DNA of 64,000 nt from Sphingomonas desiccabilis (lineage in GTDB: Bacteria > Pseudomonadota > Alphaproteobacteria > Sphingomonadales > Sphingomonadaceae): NCBI RefSeq assembly GCF_004135605.1, contig NZ_SDPT01000001.1, forward strand, positions 806,001 to 870,000. Reading direction: 5' to 3'. The position numbers and the translations under genes were made by a program. Numbering within the stretch: the stretch's first letter is position 1; every line of letters starts with the position of its first letter. The notes under the pieces were generated by a model. It searched no databases and had not been told where the DNA came from. It saw nothing but the letters and a program-made list of their open reading frames with translations. Positions 51,608 to 61,862 of the stretch are shown in pieces.

Positions 51608-52873
51608 ATGACCAAGCTCAGCGGCGGTGACTCCAAGAGCACGCTCTATTGCTCCTTCTGCGGCAAGTCGCAGCATGAGGTGCGCAAGCTCATCGCCGGC
51701 CCCACCGTGTTCATCTGCGATGAGTGCGTGGAGCTGTGCAACGACATCATCCGCGAGGAGACCAAGTCCGCGCTGGTGTCGAAGAAGGATGGGGGCGTCC
51801 CCACGCCGCAGGAGATCTGCGACGTGCTGGACGACTATGTCATCGGGCAGAAGCAGGCCAAGCGCGTGCTGTCGGTGGCCGTCCACAACCACTACAAGCG
51901 CCTGAACCACGGCCAGAAGGGCGCCGACGTCGAACTGGCGAAGTCGAACATCCTGCTCGTGGGCCCGACCGGCTGCGGCAAGACGCTGCTCGCCCAGACG
52001 CTGGCGCGCATCCTCGACGTGCCGTTCACGATGGCGGATGCGACCACGCTGACCGAGGCCGGTTACGTCGGCGAGGATGTCGAGAACATCATCCTCAAGC
52101 TGCTCCAGGCATCCGACTACAACGTCGAGCGGGCGCAGCGCGGCATCGTCTACATCGACGAGATCGACAAGATCAGCCGCAAGGCAGAGAACCCGTCGAT
52201 CACGCGCGACGTGTCGGGGGAAGGCGTGCAGCAGGCGCTGCTCAAGCTGATGGAGGGTACCACCGCGTCCGTTCCGCCGCAGGGTGGCCGCAAGCATCCG
52301 CAGCAGGAATTCCTGCAGGTGGATACGACGAACATCCTGTTCATCTGCGGCGGTGCGTTCTCGGGCCTGGAAAAGATCATCGGCGACCGCCTGCAGGGCA
52401 AGTCGATCGGCTTCGGCGCCTATGTGGCCGCTCCCGAGGAGCGCCGCACGGGTGAGGTGCTGCGCCAGACCGAGCCGGAGGATCTGCTCAAGTTCGGCCT
52501 GATCCCCGAGTTCGTCGGCCGCCTGCCGGTGATCGCGACGCTCGAGGACCTCGACATCGACGCGCTGGTCAAGATCCTGACCGAGCCGAAGAACGCGCTG
52601 GTCAAGCAGTACCAGAAGCTGTTCGACATGGAGGGCGTGCGCCTGGGCTTCAACGACGATGCGCTGGTCGCGGTGTCGAAGAAGGCGATCGATCGCAAGA
52701 CCGGCGCGCGTGGCCTGCGCTCGATCCTGGAGGGCATCCTGCTCGACACCATGTTCGACCTGCCCGGCATGGACGGGGTCGACGAGGTGGTGGTCGACAA
52801 GGACGTGATCGAGGGCCGCAAGGAACCCGTCCGCGTCTACGCCGAAAAGCAGAAGGCGGGCGACGCCGCCTGA
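51608..52873 (+). CDS. clpX: Clp protease ATP-binding subunit
   Basis: 421 residues. The N-terminal zinc domain has CSFCGKS and CDECVELC; Walker A is GPTGCGKT (about 118); Walker B contains YIDEIDKI (about 182); sensor and IGF-type loop (KSIGFGA) follow. Start at ATG 51608 with GGGAGAGAAG upstream. Confidence 0.96.
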   Translation: MTKLSGGDSKSTLYCSFCGKSQHEVRKLIAGPTVFICDECVELCNDIIREETKSALVSKKDGGVPTPQEICDVLDDYVIGQKQAKRVLSVAVHNHYKRLNHGQKGADVELAKSNILLVGPTGCGKTLLAQTLARILDVPFTMADATTLTEAGYVGEDVENIILKLLQASDYNVERAQRGIVYIDEIDKISRKAENPSITRDVSGEGVQQALLKLMEGTTASVPPQGGRKHPQQEFLQVDTTNILFICGGAFSGLEKIIGDRLQGKSIGFGAYVAAPEERRTGEVLRQTEPEDLLKFGLIPEFVGRLPVIATLEDLDIDALVKILTEPKNALVKQYQKLFDMEGVRLGFNDDALVAVSKKAIDRKTGARGLRSILEGILLDTMFDLPGMDGVDEVVVDKDVIEGRKEPVRVYAEKQKAGDAA

Positions 52874-52905
52874 CCGGCAGCCCGTCCCAAGAACGAACGA
52901 TGGAG

Positions 52906-52932
52906 ACGGGCGCCCGCAACGGCGCCCGTTTC
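52906..52932 (+). terminator. clpX terminator
   Basis: ACGGGCGCC and GGCGCCCGT pair around CGCAAC, followed by TTTCT. Confidence 0.7.
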
Positions 52933-52987
52933 TGCATGAAGACTGCGAGGTTGGGGGACTCGCGGCGAACAACGGAGATTTGGAATC

Positions 52988-53482
52988 ATGAACGCGACAA
53001 TCGCGACGCTGCTCGGTTCGGCGCTTCTCGCCCCCGCGCTGTTCGCTGCCGCCCCTGCCGCCGCCGATCCGGGCGATCCGGGCGCCTGCACCGCCGCCAC
53101 CCCGAACCGGGTGATGGTAAGCGTGCGCGGCCTCAAGAACTCGACCGGCAAGGTCCGCGTGCAGATCTACGACGCCGCCGGTTTTCTCAAGAAGGGCCGC
53201 TGGCTTGGGCGGGTCGAGGTGCCGGCGCAACGCAGCGGCGTCACCGTCTGCGTGGCGGTGCCGCGCGCCGGGCAATATGGCATCGCCGTCCGGCACGATG
53301 CGAACGGCAATGGCAAGTCCGACTGGAACGACGGCGGTGGCTTCTCGCGAGACCCCAGGCTGTCGCTGACGAAGTTGCAGCCGGACTTCGCGAAGGTCGC
53401 CGTCCCGCTCGACGGGGGCGTCAATCGGATCGCGGTGACGATGAACTACCGCCGCGGCCTGAGCATCGGGCCAATCGGCTAG
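52988..53482 (+). CDS. DUF2141 family secreted protein
   Basis: 164 residues with a signal peptide (about 1-26, ending APAAADPG). The DUF2141 signature is the loop HDANGNGKSDWNDGGGFS (about 100-117), following a beta sandwich. Exported protein of unknown role, common in alphaproteobacteria. Confidence 0.8.
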   Translation: MNATIATLLGSALLAPALFAAAPAAADPGDPGACTAATPNRVMVSVRGLKNSTGKVRVQIYDAAGFLKKGRWLGRVEVPAQRSGVTVCVAVPRAGQYGIAVRHDANGNGKSDWNDGGGFSRDPRLSLTKLQPDFAKVAVPLDGGVNRIAVTMNYRRGLSIGPIG

Positions 53483-53512
53483 GTTCTTCGTCCCCGCCCG
53501 AAGCGGCCGGTC

Positions 53513-54283
53513 CTAGCAGGGCACCAGCGTCACGAGCTTGTGGTCCGGCCGCTCCGCCATGCTGAACGTGTGCTGGGAAAACCGGATCAGGCCATCTTCG
53601 GGATGGGCGAACGTCCTTGTGCCGCCTTCGCGGCCGGAGACGCTCTGCGCCTCCCACTCCTGCGCGAAGAGCTCGGACTCGCGGCACAACTGGTTGGTCA
53701 GGCGCTCCAGCGCAGGGTCGTTCAGCATCCGGGCGCAATCGGCGCGGAACTCGGCCAGCAGGCGCCGCGCCCGATCTTGCCAGTCCGGCAGCAGCGTGCG
53801 CGCGGATGGGGACAGGAAGGTATAGCGCAGCAGGTTGCGGTCCCCGTCCGGGCCGAGCCAGCCGCCGAACAGGCGCTCCGCCGTTGGGTTCCAGCAACTC
53901 GCGTTCCACAGCCGGTCCAAGCCGTAGGCCGGGAAGGGCAGCGCCAGAACGAGCGCCGACACGCCCTCCGGTGCGGCGGAGGTCGTCGTTGCGGCCGGCA
54001 CGGCAGGATCGCGTCTGGCGGCGAGTTCGAACAGATAGGCCCGCTCGGCCGCGGTGAGGGCAAGCGCCTGCGCCAGGCGCGCAAGCGCTTGCGGAGACAC
54101 GCTGACGTTGCGGCCCTGCTCGATCCATGCGCACCAGGTGACGCCGATGCCGGCACGCGCCGCCAGTTCCTCGCGTCGCAGGCCCGGCGTCCGCCGGCGG
54201 GGGGTCGCCACGTCCGGCGTCATCCGCTCGCGGTGGGAACGGATGAACTGACCCAGCAGCTTGCGTCGGTCCTCGTCGTGCAT
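53513..54283 (-). CDS. XRE-family regulator with MmyB-like domain
   Basis: 256 residues. The helix-turn-helix includes LRREELAARAGIGVTWCAWIEQGRNVS-type (about 34-60). The C-terminal part (DRLWNASCWNPTAERLFGGW on) is the MmyB-like ligand-binding domain of this regulator group. Transcribed divergently from the methyltransferase gene, which it may control. Confidence 0.85.
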   Translation of the reverse strand: MHDEDRRKLLGQFIRSHRERMTPDVATPRRRTPGLRREELAARAGIGVTWCAWIEQGRNVSVSPQALARLAQALALTAAERAYLFELAARRDPAVPAATTTSAAPEGVSALVLALPFPAYGLDRLWNASCWNPTAERLFGGWLGPDGDRNLLRYTFLSPSARTLLPDWQDRARRLLAEFRADCARMLNDPALERLTNQLCRESELFAQEWEAQSVSGREGGTRTFAHPEDGLIRFSQHTFSMAERPDHKLVTLVPC

Positions 54284-54361
54284 GGGTGTTCCTATACCAG
54301 GATAACTGCTCCTCTTGTACCAGGCTGAGCGCTCGGCTCGAACGGGGCAGGAGGAAGTACC
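54284..54361. promoter_or_regulatory. Divergent promoter region with TACCAGG repeats
   Basis: The 78 bases between the regulator and the methyltransferase contain TACCAGG twice (54295, 54318), 23 bases apart, in the same direction. A likely operator for the adjacent regulator. Confidence 0.45.
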
Positions 54362-55141
54362 ATGACCCGTTCCCACGATGCCGTCGTCGAAGCGCAGTTC
54401 GGCAGCCAGGCGAGTGCCTATGTCGCCAGCAGCGTCCATGCCGAAGGGGAGGACCTCGACGCCCTGGAGGCCATCGCCGCGCGCGAGCGGCCCAGCCGCG
54501 CGCTGGACCTCGGCACCGGCGGCGGGCACGTCGCCTATCGCCTCGCCGCGCACGCGGGCTCCGTTGCCGCCGTCGATCTTTCCGCAGCCATGCTGGAGGC
54601 CGTGAGCGAGACTGCCCAGGCCCGGGGTTTGGCGAACGTCGAGACCTGCGTCGCCTCGGCCGAACGCCTGCCGTTCGCGACCGCCTCGGTCGACCTGCTC
54701 GCGTGCCGCTATTCCACGCATCACTGGCAGCAATGGGGCGCCGGCCTGCGAGAAGCGCGGCGGGTGCTGAAGCCCGGTGCCCCGGCGATCTTCATCGACG
54801 TGATCTCGCCCGGCTACCCGGTCTTCGACACGCATCTCCAGGCGATCGAACTGCTGCGCGATCCATCGCACGTGCGGAACTACACCGAGGCGGAATGGAC
54901 CGCCGCGCTCGCCGATGCGGGCTTTCGCGTGCGGCGGAGCGAGAAGCGGCGGGTGCGGATGGACTATGCGTCCTGGGTCGATCGCATGCGGACTCCCGAC
55001 GCGCATCGGGCGGCGATCCGCTCGCTCCAGCAACGCGCCTCCGCGCAGGCGTCCGCCTATTTCGCCATCGAACCCGACGGCTCGTTCTCGATCGACGTGC
55101 TGCAGATCGAGGCGACCGCCTGCCGCGCCCGCGAACTCTGA
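54362..55141 (+). CDS. Class I SAM-dependent methyltransferase
   Basis: 259 residues, UbiE/Methyltransf_11 type: ALDLGTGGGHVAYRLA (about 47-62) is the SAM loop, AAVDLSAAML and ASAERLPF follow. The next strand begins LLACRYSTHHW. The substrate is a small molecule of unknown identity. Paired with the divergent XRE regulator. Confidence 0.82.
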   Translation: MTRSHDAVVEAQFGSQASAYVASSVHAEGEDLDALEAIAARERPSRALDLGTGGGHVAYRLAAHAGSVAAVDLSAAMLEAVSETAQARGLANVETCVASAERLPFATASVDLLACRYSTHHWQQWGAGLREARRVLKPGAPAIFIDVISPGYPVFDTHLQAIELLRDPSHVRNYTEAEWTAALADAGFRVRRSEKRRVRMDYASWVDRMRTPDAHRAAIRSLQQRASAQASAYFAIEPDGSFSIDVLQIEATACRAREL

Positions 55142-55165
55142 GCGCGCGCGGGGGGGGGCGCGGGG

Positions 55166-58100
55166 TTACCCCGCCGCCTTCGCCAGCCCCCGCGAGAGTT
55201 GCAGCGCGCCGTGGAGGCGGCTGGCGGGGTCGGGCCAGGCGCGCGAGATCGCGAGCTTCATGTCGGGCCGCAGCTTCGCCGCGCCGCCCAGGCGGTCGAC
55301 ATAGGCGAGCAGGTTGGGGACGTTCGGGAAGTTATCCTCGTGGAACGTCACGATCGCGCCGCGGGCGCCGACGTCGATCTTGGCGATGCAGGCGCGCTTG
55401 GCGTTGAGCTTGGTCTCGATGAGCTTGAGCAGGTTCTCGGTCGCCTCGGGCAGCTTGCCGAAACGATCGATCAGCTCGGCCGCGAACGCGTCGATGCCGG
55501 CGCGGTCGTCCACGTCGTTGAGGCGGCGATAGAGGCCCATGCGCAAGTCGAGGTCAGGGACATAGTCCTCCGGGATCAGGATCGGCGCATCGACGGTGAT
55601 CTGCGGCGAGAACTCCTTGGGCTTGTCGTCGCGCAGGCCGCCCGCCTTGGCGTCGAGGATCGCCTCCTCCAGCATCGACTGGTAGAGTTCGTAGCCCACT
55701 TCCTTGATGTGCCCCGACTGCTCGTCACCCAGGAGGTTGCCGGCGCCGCGAATGTCGAGATCGTGGCTGGCCAGCTGGAAGCCGGCGCCTAGCGATTCGA
55801 GGTCGGACAGCACCTTCAGCCGTTTGGTCGCGGCCTCGGTCATCTGCCGCTCGGGCGCGGTGTTCATATAGGCGTACGCACGCGTCTTGGCGCGGCCGAC
55901 GCGCCCGCGCAGCTGGTAGAGCTGGGCGAGGCCGAACTTGTCGGCGCGATTGATGACCAGCGTGTTGGCGGACGGGATGTCGAGCCCGCTCTCGACGATG
56001 GTGGTCGACACCAGCACGTCGTAGCGCTTGTCGTAGAAGGCGGACATGCGCTCCTCGACTTCGCTCGGGCTCATCTGGCCGTGGGCGACGACGTAGCGGA
56101 CCTCGGGAACCTCGTTGCGCAGGAACGCCTCGATGTCGGGCAGGTCGGCGATGCGCGGCGTCACGAAATAGGCCTGGCCGCCGCGATAATGCTCGCGCAG
56201 CAGCGCCTCGCGGATCACCACCGGGTCCCAGGGCATCACATAGGTCCGCACCGCCAGGCGATCGACCGGCGGGGTCTGGATCACCGACAGCTCGCGCAGG
56301 CCCGACATCGCCATCTGCAGCGTGCGCGGGATCGGCGTTGCGGTCAGGGTGAGCATGTGGACGTCCGCCTTCAGCGCCTTCAGCCGCTCCTTGTGGGTGA
56401 CGCCGAACCGCTGCTCCTCGTCGACGATGACGAGGCCCAGGCGCTTGAAGTCGATCGTCTTGGCGAGCACCGCGTGGGTGCCGACGATCACGTCGATCGT
56501 GCCGTCCGCCAAGCCTTCCTTGACCCGCTTGGCCTCGGCCGCGGGGACGAGGCGGGAGAGGCGGCCGACGTTGATCGGGAAGCCCTCGAACCGCTGGGTG
56601 AAGTTCATGTGGTGCTGGCGCGCGAGCAGCGTGGTGGGGCACACCACCGCCACCTGCATGCCGGCCATCGCGGCGACAAAGGCGGCGCGCAGCGCGACCT
56701 CGGTCTTGCCGAAACCGACGTCGCCTACGACCAGCCGGTCCATCGGCGTGCCGGCGCCCAGATCGTCGAGGACGTCGCCGATCGCGCGGTCCTGGTCCTC
56801 GGTTTCCTGGTACGGGAAGCGGTCGACAAAGGCGGGGTAGCCGCTGGGGTCGGGCTCGGCGACCTCGGCCGGGCGCAGCGCGCGCTTGGCGGCGGTGGCG
56901 ATGAGCTCGCCCGCGATCGCGCGGATGCGCTCCTTCATGCGGCTCTTGCGCCGCTGCCACGCCTCGCCACCCAGCTTGTCGAGGCTCGCGCCTTCCTCGC
57001 CCGAGCCATAGCGGGTGAGCACTTCCAGGTTCTCGACCGGCACGTAGAGCTTGTCGCCGCCGGCATAGGAGAGCGCGACGCAGTCGTGCGGCGCGCGCGA
57101 CACCGGGATCTGGGTCAGTCCCTCGTAGCGGCCGATGCCGTGCTCGCTGTGCACCACCAGGTCGCCGGGCGAGAGCGTCGCCAGCTCCTGCAGGAAGGCG
57201 TCGGTGTTCTTGCGGCGCTTGGCGCGGCGCACCAGCCGGTCGCCAAGCATGTCCTGCTCGGTGAGCACCGCGACGTTGGGCGCGGTGAAGCCGTGGTCGA
57301 GGGGGAGGACGATCAGCGTCGGCCCGCGCTCGGCGGCGCCCAGCGCCTCCTGCCAGCCGTCGGCGGCGATCGCGCCATTGAGGCCGTGGTCGGCGAGCAG
57401 TCCGGTCAGCCGCTCGCGGGCGCCCGGCGAATAGCTCGCGAGGATCGCCTTACGGCCCTCACGCTTGAGCTTGGCGAGATGCGCGACGACCGCTTCGTAG
57501 ACGTTGCTGCCGCCGGTGCGCTCGGGCGCGAAGTCGCGCGGGCCGTCGACGCCGAAATCGAGCACGGTCGCGCTCTCCGGCTCGTGGAACGGCGTCACCT
57601 GATGCGCGGCCGCCTCGTCCAGCCGCCGCGTCCACTCCTCGGCATTGAGGTAGAGCTGGTTGGGAAGCAGCGGGCGATAGCTGCCCGGGTCCGCCGACTG
57701 CGCGCGGGCGCGGTTGGCGTGATAGTCGGCGATCCCCTCGAAGCGCGCCTCGGCGGCGCCGGGGACGCCGGCGTCGCGCACGATCACCGCGTCGGCGGGC
57801 AGATGCTCGAACAGCGTCTCCAGCCGTTCCTCGAACAGCGGCAGCCAATGCTCCATGCCCGACAGGCGGCGGCCATCGGAGATCGCCTGGTAGAGCGGGT
57901 CGCCGGTCGCGGTCGCGCCGAAGGTCTCGCGATAGCGTGCGCGGAAGCGCTTGACGCTGTCCTCGTCGAGCAGCGCCTCGGAGGCAGGCAATAGGGTGAA
58001 GCCGTCGATGCGGCCGCTGGTGCGCTGGTCGGCGGGGTCGAAGGTGCGCACACTCTCGATCTCGTCGCCGAAGAAGTCGAGCCGCAGCCCCTGTTCGGCG

Positions 58101-58624
58101 CCGGAGGGAAAGAGATCGACCAGCCCGCCGCGTACCGCGAATTCGCCGGCGTCGTGCACCGTCTCGACGCGGACATAGCCGTTGCCCTGCAGTAGCTCGG
58201 CCAGGCGATCGAGCGAGATGCGCTCGCCCGGCGCCAGCCGCGCCACCAGCTGGCGGATGCGGAACGGGGTGAGCACGCGCTGGGTGGCGGCGTTGACGGT
58301 GGTGACCAGCAGCCGCGGCGCCTTGCCGGGGCTCTGGAGCGCGTGGAGCGTCGCCAGTCGTTCCGCCATGGCGCGCAACGTGGGGGAGGCGCGGTCGTAC
58401 GGCAGGCAGTCCCACGCCGGGAAGGACAGGATCTCCAGCTCTGGCGCGAAGAACGGCGCGGTCGCCGCCACCGCCCGCATCGCCGCCTCGTCCGGGGCCA
58501 CATAGACCACCCCGCCGGCGCTTCCACGCGCGAGATCGGCGAGCAGGCTGGGCAGGAACCCCGCCGGGACGCCCGAAAGCGTGAGCGGGCGGCTGGCGGA
58601 GAGGATGGTCTGGAGATCGGGCAT
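55166..58624 (-). CDS. mfd: Transcription-repair coupling factor
   Basis: 1152 residues. UvrB-like N-terminal domains, RNA polymerase-interacting domain, and RecG-like translocase with Walker A GDVGFGKTEVAL (about 637) and DEEQRFGV (about 738), then the TRG motif region and C-terminal domain. Removes stalled RNA polymerase and recruits UvrA to lesions. Confidence 0.96.
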   Translation of the reverse strand: MPDLQTILSASRPLTLSGVPAGFLPSLLADLARGSAGGVVYVAPDEAAMRAVAATAPFFAPELEILSFPAWDCLPYDRASPTLRAMAERLATLHALQSPGKAPRLLVTTVNAATQRVLTPFRIRQLVARLAPGERISLDRLAELLQGNGYVRVETVHDAGEFAVRGGLVDLFPSGAEQGLRLDFFGDEIESVRTFDPADQRTSGRIDGFTLLPASEALLDEDSVKRFRARYRETFGATATGDPLYQAISDGRRLSGMEHWLPLFEERLETLFEHLPADAVIVRDAGVPGAAEARFEGIADYHANRARAQSADPGSYRPLLPNQLYLNAEEWTRRLDEAAAHQVTPFHEPESATVLDFGVDGPRDFAPERTGGSNVYEAVVAHLAKLKREGRKAILASYSPGARERLTGLLADHGLNGAIAADGWQEALGAAERGPTLIVLPLDHGFTAPNVAVLTEQDMLGDRLVRRAKRRKNTDAFLQELATLSPGDLVVHSEHGIGRYEGLTQIPVSRAPHDCVALSYAGGDKLYVPVENLEVLTRYGSGEEGASLDKLGGEAWQRRKSRMKERIRAIAGELIATAAKRALRPAEVAEPDPSGYPAFVDRFPYQETEDQDRAIGDVLDDLGAGTPMDRLVVGDVGFGKTEVALRAAFVAAMAGMQVAVVCPTTLLARQHHMNFTQRFEGFPINVGRLSRLVPAAEAKRVKEGLADGTIDVIVGTHAVLAKTIDFKRLGLVIVDEEQRFGVTHKERLKALKADVHMLTLTATPIPRTLQMAMSGLRELSVIQTPPVDRLAVRTYVMPWDPVVIREALLREHYRGGQAYFVTPRIADLPDIEAFLRNEVPEVRYVVAHGQMSPSEVEERMSAFYDKRYDVLVSTTIVESGLDIPSANTLVINRADKFGLAQLYQLRGRVGRAKTRAYAYMNTAPERQMTEAATKRLKVLSDLESLGAGFQLASHDLDIRGAGNLLGDEQSGHIKEVGYELYQSMLEEAILDAKAGGLRDDKPKEFSPQITVDAPILIPEDYVPDLDLRMGLYRRLNDVDDRAGIDAFAAELIDRFGKLPEATENLLKLIETKLNAKRACIAKIDVGARGAIVTFHEDNFPNVPNLLAYVDRLGGAAKLRPDMKLAISRAWPDPASRLHGALQLSRGLAKAAG

Positions 58625-58676
58625 GTCGGGCGCGGGCGTTCCGTTCGGTCTGGGACGGGGGAAGGCGAGGTCGCCG

Positions 58677-58943
58677 TCAGCGGGCGATCGGCACGTAGTT
58701 CAGGGTCTTGAGCGCCGCCATAACCGTGCCCTCGAACTGCGGCGGCACCGGCTGGGTTCCCATCGCCCAGGCCATGATGTCGACGTCCTGTTCCTCCAGG
58801 AAGGTCTCGAACCAGAGGATCTCCTGGTCGGTCCAGCTCTCGCCATGCGCGTCGAAGAAGCCGCCGATCATCAGGTCGGCTTCCTTGGTGCCGCGGTGCC
58901 ATGCGCGGAAGCGCAGGCGCTTGAGACGGGTTTCGCGGTCCAT
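58677..58943 (-). CDS. sdhE: Succinate dehydrogenase flavinylation factor
   Basis: 88 residues from ATG 58943. The SdhE/Sdh5 motif WHRGTKEADL (RGxxE) is at about 15-24, followed by the family's helical bundle. Promotes FAD attachment to SdhA. Neighbour of mfd and recG as in related genomes. Confidence 0.88.
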   Translation of the reverse strand: MDRETRLKRLRFRAWHRGTKEADLMIGGFFDAHGESWTDQEILWFETFLEEQDVDIMAWAMGTQPVPPQFEGTVMAALKTLNYVPIAR

Positions 58944-59049
58944 GGGATCTCCAACGGCAAGGAGCCGGCGGGCGCAAACGGCCGTCGGCGGATCAGTGCG
59001 ACGCCGCTTCCCGACATGGGCCGAAACGCGGTAGGGGCAGCAGATAGTC

Positions 59050-61110
59050 ATGCGTCCCCAACTTCTCAATCCGCTGTTCGCCGAGGTCACCGCGCTGAAA
59101 GGTGTCGGCGCCGCCATGGCCAAGCCGCTCGACCGGCTGGGCCTGTCGCGCGTGGTCGACGTCGCCTTTCACCTGCCGAGCGGCTGGGTCGACCGGCTGC
59201 CGCGCGACACGCTCGACATGGCCGACGCGGGGCGGATCATCGCGATCACGCTTACGCCGGTCGACTATCGGCTGAGTGCCGGGCGCGGACCGACGCGGGT
59301 GCAGGCGCAGGATGCGGCGGGCAATGTCGTCAGCCTCGTCTATTTCGGCGGCAACGCCGGCTGGGTGAAGAAGCTGCTGCCGCTGGGCGAGCCGCGCCGG
59401 GTGTCGGGCAAGCTAGAGACCTATGGCCAGAGCTTGCAGATCGTCCACCCGGACCAGGTGCTGCCGCTGGAGGAAGCCACTGGCCTGCCGGAGCGCGAGG
59501 CGGTGTATCCGCTGTCCGAAGGCCTCACCTCGCGCCGCGTCGCCGGCTTGGTGGAGCAGGCGATCGAGCGGGCGCCCGAGCTCCCCGAGTGGATCGAGCC
59601 GAGCCTGCTCTCCACCAAGGGATGGCCCGGCTGGCGCGAGGCGCTGGTGCGCATCCACGCCGATCCCGCCGATGCCAAGGCGCGCGAGCGGCTCGCCTAT
59701 GACGAGGTGTTCGCCAACCAGCTCGCGCTGCTGCTGGTGCGGGGCGAGGCGCGGGCCAAGCGCGGGCGGCCGCTGACCGGCGACGGCAGCATCCGCGCGC
59801 GGCTGAAGCTGCCATACGCTCCCACGGGTGCGCAGGCGCGCACCATCGCCGAGATCGAGGGCGATCTGGCACAGGTGCAGCCGATGCTGCGGCTGCTCCA
59901 GGGCGATGTCGGCTCCGGTAAGACGCTGGTGGCGATCATGGCGCTCTTGGTCGCGGTGGAGGCGGGGGCGCAGGGCGCGCTGCTCGCGCCGACCGAGATC
60001 CTGGCGCGCCAGCATGGCGAGACGCTGACCCGGCTGCTCCAGCCGATCGGCGTCAACGTCGCCGTGCTGACCGGCCGCGACAAGGGTCGCGCGCGCGAGG
60101 CCACGCTGATGGGGCTCGCCGACGGATCGATCGACATCCTGGTCGGCACCCACGCGATCTTCCAGGAGGGCGTGGGCTATCGCGACCTGGGGCTGGTGGT
60201 GGTGGACGAGCAGCACCGCTTCGGCGTCGCCCAGCGGATGATGCTCCAGGCCAAGGCACAGCGCCCGCCGCACCTCTTGGTGATGACCGCCACCCCGATC
60301 CCGCGCACGCTGACGCTCGCCCAATATGGCGAGATGGACGTCAGCCGCCTGGACGAAATGCCGCCCGGCCGCGAGCCGATCGAGACGCGCGTCGTGTCGG
60401 AGGACCGGCTCGACGAAGTGGTCGACGCGCTCGCCCGCCACCTGTCCAACGGCGGGCAGGCCTATTGGGTGTGCCCGTTGGTCGAGGAGAGCGAAAAGAG
60501 CGACCTCGCCGCCGCCGAGGCGCGCGCGGAGGCCTTGCGCAGCCGCTTCGGCGCGCGGGTCGGCTTGGTCCACGGCCGCATGAAGGCGCCCGAGAAGGAT
60601 GCCGCCATGGCCGATTTCCAGGCGGCGCGCACCGGCGTGCTGGTCGCGACCACGGTGATCGAGGTCGGCGTCGACGTGCCGAACGCCACGCTGATCGTGA
60701 TCGAGGCCGCCGACCGCTTCGGCCTGGCCCAGCTCCACCAGCTGCGCGGGCGCGTCGGGCGGGGCGGGGGCACGTCGCGCTGCCTGCTGCTGCGCGGCAA
60801 TGCGCTGAGCGAGACGTCACGCGCGCGGCTGGCCTTGATGCGCGAGAGCAACGATGGCTTCCGCATCGCCGAGGAGGATCTGCGGCTGCGCGGCGCGGGC
60901 GAGATCCTGGGGACGCGCCAGTCGGGCGAGATGCAGTTCCGCATCGCAACGCCGGAGATGCTGGGCGAGTTGATGCCGGCCGCCAACGGCGACGCGCGGC
61001 TGCTGGTCGACCGCGACGGTGGGCTGCACGGCCCCCGTGGCGAGGCGGCGCGGCTGGCGCTCTACTTGTTCGAGCGCGATGCCGCCGTGGGACTGCTGCG
61101 CTCGGGCTGA
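59050..61110 (+). CDS. recG: ATP-dependent DNA helicase RecG
   Basis: 686 residues. The wedge domain is N-terminal; helicase motifs are GDVGSGKTLVA (Walker A, about 288), DEQHRFGV (about 387), TATPIPRTL (about 414) and the C-terminal QLRGRVGRG (about 563). Remodels stalled replication forks. Confidence 0.95.
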   Translation: MRPQLLNPLFAEVTALKGVGAAMAKPLDRLGLSRVVDVAFHLPSGWVDRLPRDTLDMADAGRIIAITLTPVDYRLSAGRGPTRVQAQDAAGNVVSLVYFGGNAGWVKKLLPLGEPRRVSGKLETYGQSLQIVHPDQVLPLEEATGLPEREAVYPLSEGLTSRRVAGLVEQAIERAPELPEWIEPSLLSTKGWPGWREALVRIHADPADAKARERLAYDEVFANQLALLLVRGEARAKRGRPLTGDGSIRARLKLPYAPTGAQARTIAEIEGDLAQVQPMLRLLQGDVGSGKTLVAIMALLVAVEAGAQGALLAPTEILARQHGETLTRLLQPIGVNVAVLTGRDKGRAREATLMGLADGSIDILVGTHAIFQEGVGYRDLGLVVVDEQHRFGVAQRMMLQAKAQRPPHLLVMTATPIPRTLTLAQYGEMDVSRLDEMPPGREPIETRVVSEDRLDEVVDALARHLSNGGQAYWVCPLVEESEKSDLAAAEARAEALRSRFGARVGLVHGRMKAPEKDAAMADFQAARTGVLVATTVIEVGVDVPNATLIVIEAADRFGLAQLHQLRGRVGRGGGTSRCLLLRGNALSETSRARLALMRESNDGFRIAEEDLRLRGAGEILGTRQSGEMQFRIATPEMLGELMPAANGDARLLVDRDGGLHGPRGEAARLALYLFERDAAVGLLRSG

Positions 61111-61448
61111 GGGTCGACGGGCGGCAGCGGCTCCAGCACCTTGGCGAGCAGCTCGAAATAGCTCGCACGGTCGATCGGCATGTCGAACATGCAGCCGAAG
61201 CGCTTGCCCTTGGCCCAGCGCACCTCGGCCGCCATCACCCCCACCACCGGCAGGATCAGCCGCAGCCGGTCGCCGGGCTGGAACGCCAGGTGCGTGCGCG
61301 CGGAAAGACCGTGAGAGGAGAGGTTGAGCACCCGCAGCTGCAGCGCCTCGGCCGCGGGACCAAAGCCCCGCGCCTCGAACTGCACTTCGTCGCGCACGTG
61401 CGACGGTTCGACCGTCCCCGCCGCCGTCTGCCTGAACTTCTCGTCCAT
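61062..61448 (-). CDS. PilZ-domain protein
   Basis: 128 residues from ATG 61448. The domain keeps the DxSxxG-type element as NLSSHGLSA (about 43-51), followed by FQPGDRLRLILPV. The arginine motif before it is atypical, so c-di-GMP binding is uncertain. Its 3' end overlaps the convergent recG end by 49 bases. Confidence 0.75.
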   Translation of the reverse strand: MDEKFRQTAAGTVEPSHVRDEVQFEARGFGPAAEALQLRVLNLSSHGLSARTHLAFQPGDRLRLILPVVGVMAAEVRWAKGKRFGCMFDMPIDRASYFELLAKVLEPLPPVDPQPERSSPTAASRSNK

Positions 61449-61539
61449 GGCGCCCCCTTGCGACAAATGGATAGCAGCAATGGCGGGTAGGGGGAAGGAT
61501 TGATGCTTGGGCGGTACTTGGCACGGTCTTGGGGAGGTG

Positions 61540-61795
61540 CCGGTTTCTCTCGTACCCCGGCGAAGGTTTCTCTCAGTACCCCGGCGGAGGCCGGGTTCCA
61601 GTTGGAGAGGGCGCAGTGGAGGTCCGCACCCTCGCAGCCGTACCCACCTGGGCCCCGGCCTTCGCCGGGTTACGAAGAAGGAGGGCCGTCCTCCGTGCTC
61701 CTGCGAAGGCAGGAGCCCAGGGTCACGGGCGCAACCGGGCGTTGCCCCGTCTGGCCCTGATTCCTGCCTGCGCAGAGATACGGTGGTGGGCGGTG
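61540..61795. repeat. Second cluster of extragenic palindromes
   Basis: Several units: GTACCCCGGCGAAGG, CCCGGCGGAGGCCGGG followed by TTCCAG, GGCCCCGGCCTTCGCCGGG, and CTCCTGCGAAGGCAGGAG followed by CCCAGGGT. Same families as at 383..727. No gene is seen in 61449..61862. Confidence 0.72.
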
Positions 61796-61862
61796 AGAGG
61801 TCCCACATTCCGCCGAGGCCGCCTCACGGGGTACGCCAGCAGCCTACGCCACTGGCGCTCTC

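Noticed and set aside
53513..55033. Minus-strand frame extending the XRE regulator upstream through the methyltransferase gene
   Set aside because: The upstream part is antisense to a clear methyltransferase; the regulator starts at MHDEDRRK.
58990..59005. CAGTGCGACGCC near recG similar to the phage promoter motif
   Set aside because: Only about nine bases match and the downstream half is missing; chance in GC-rich host DNA.
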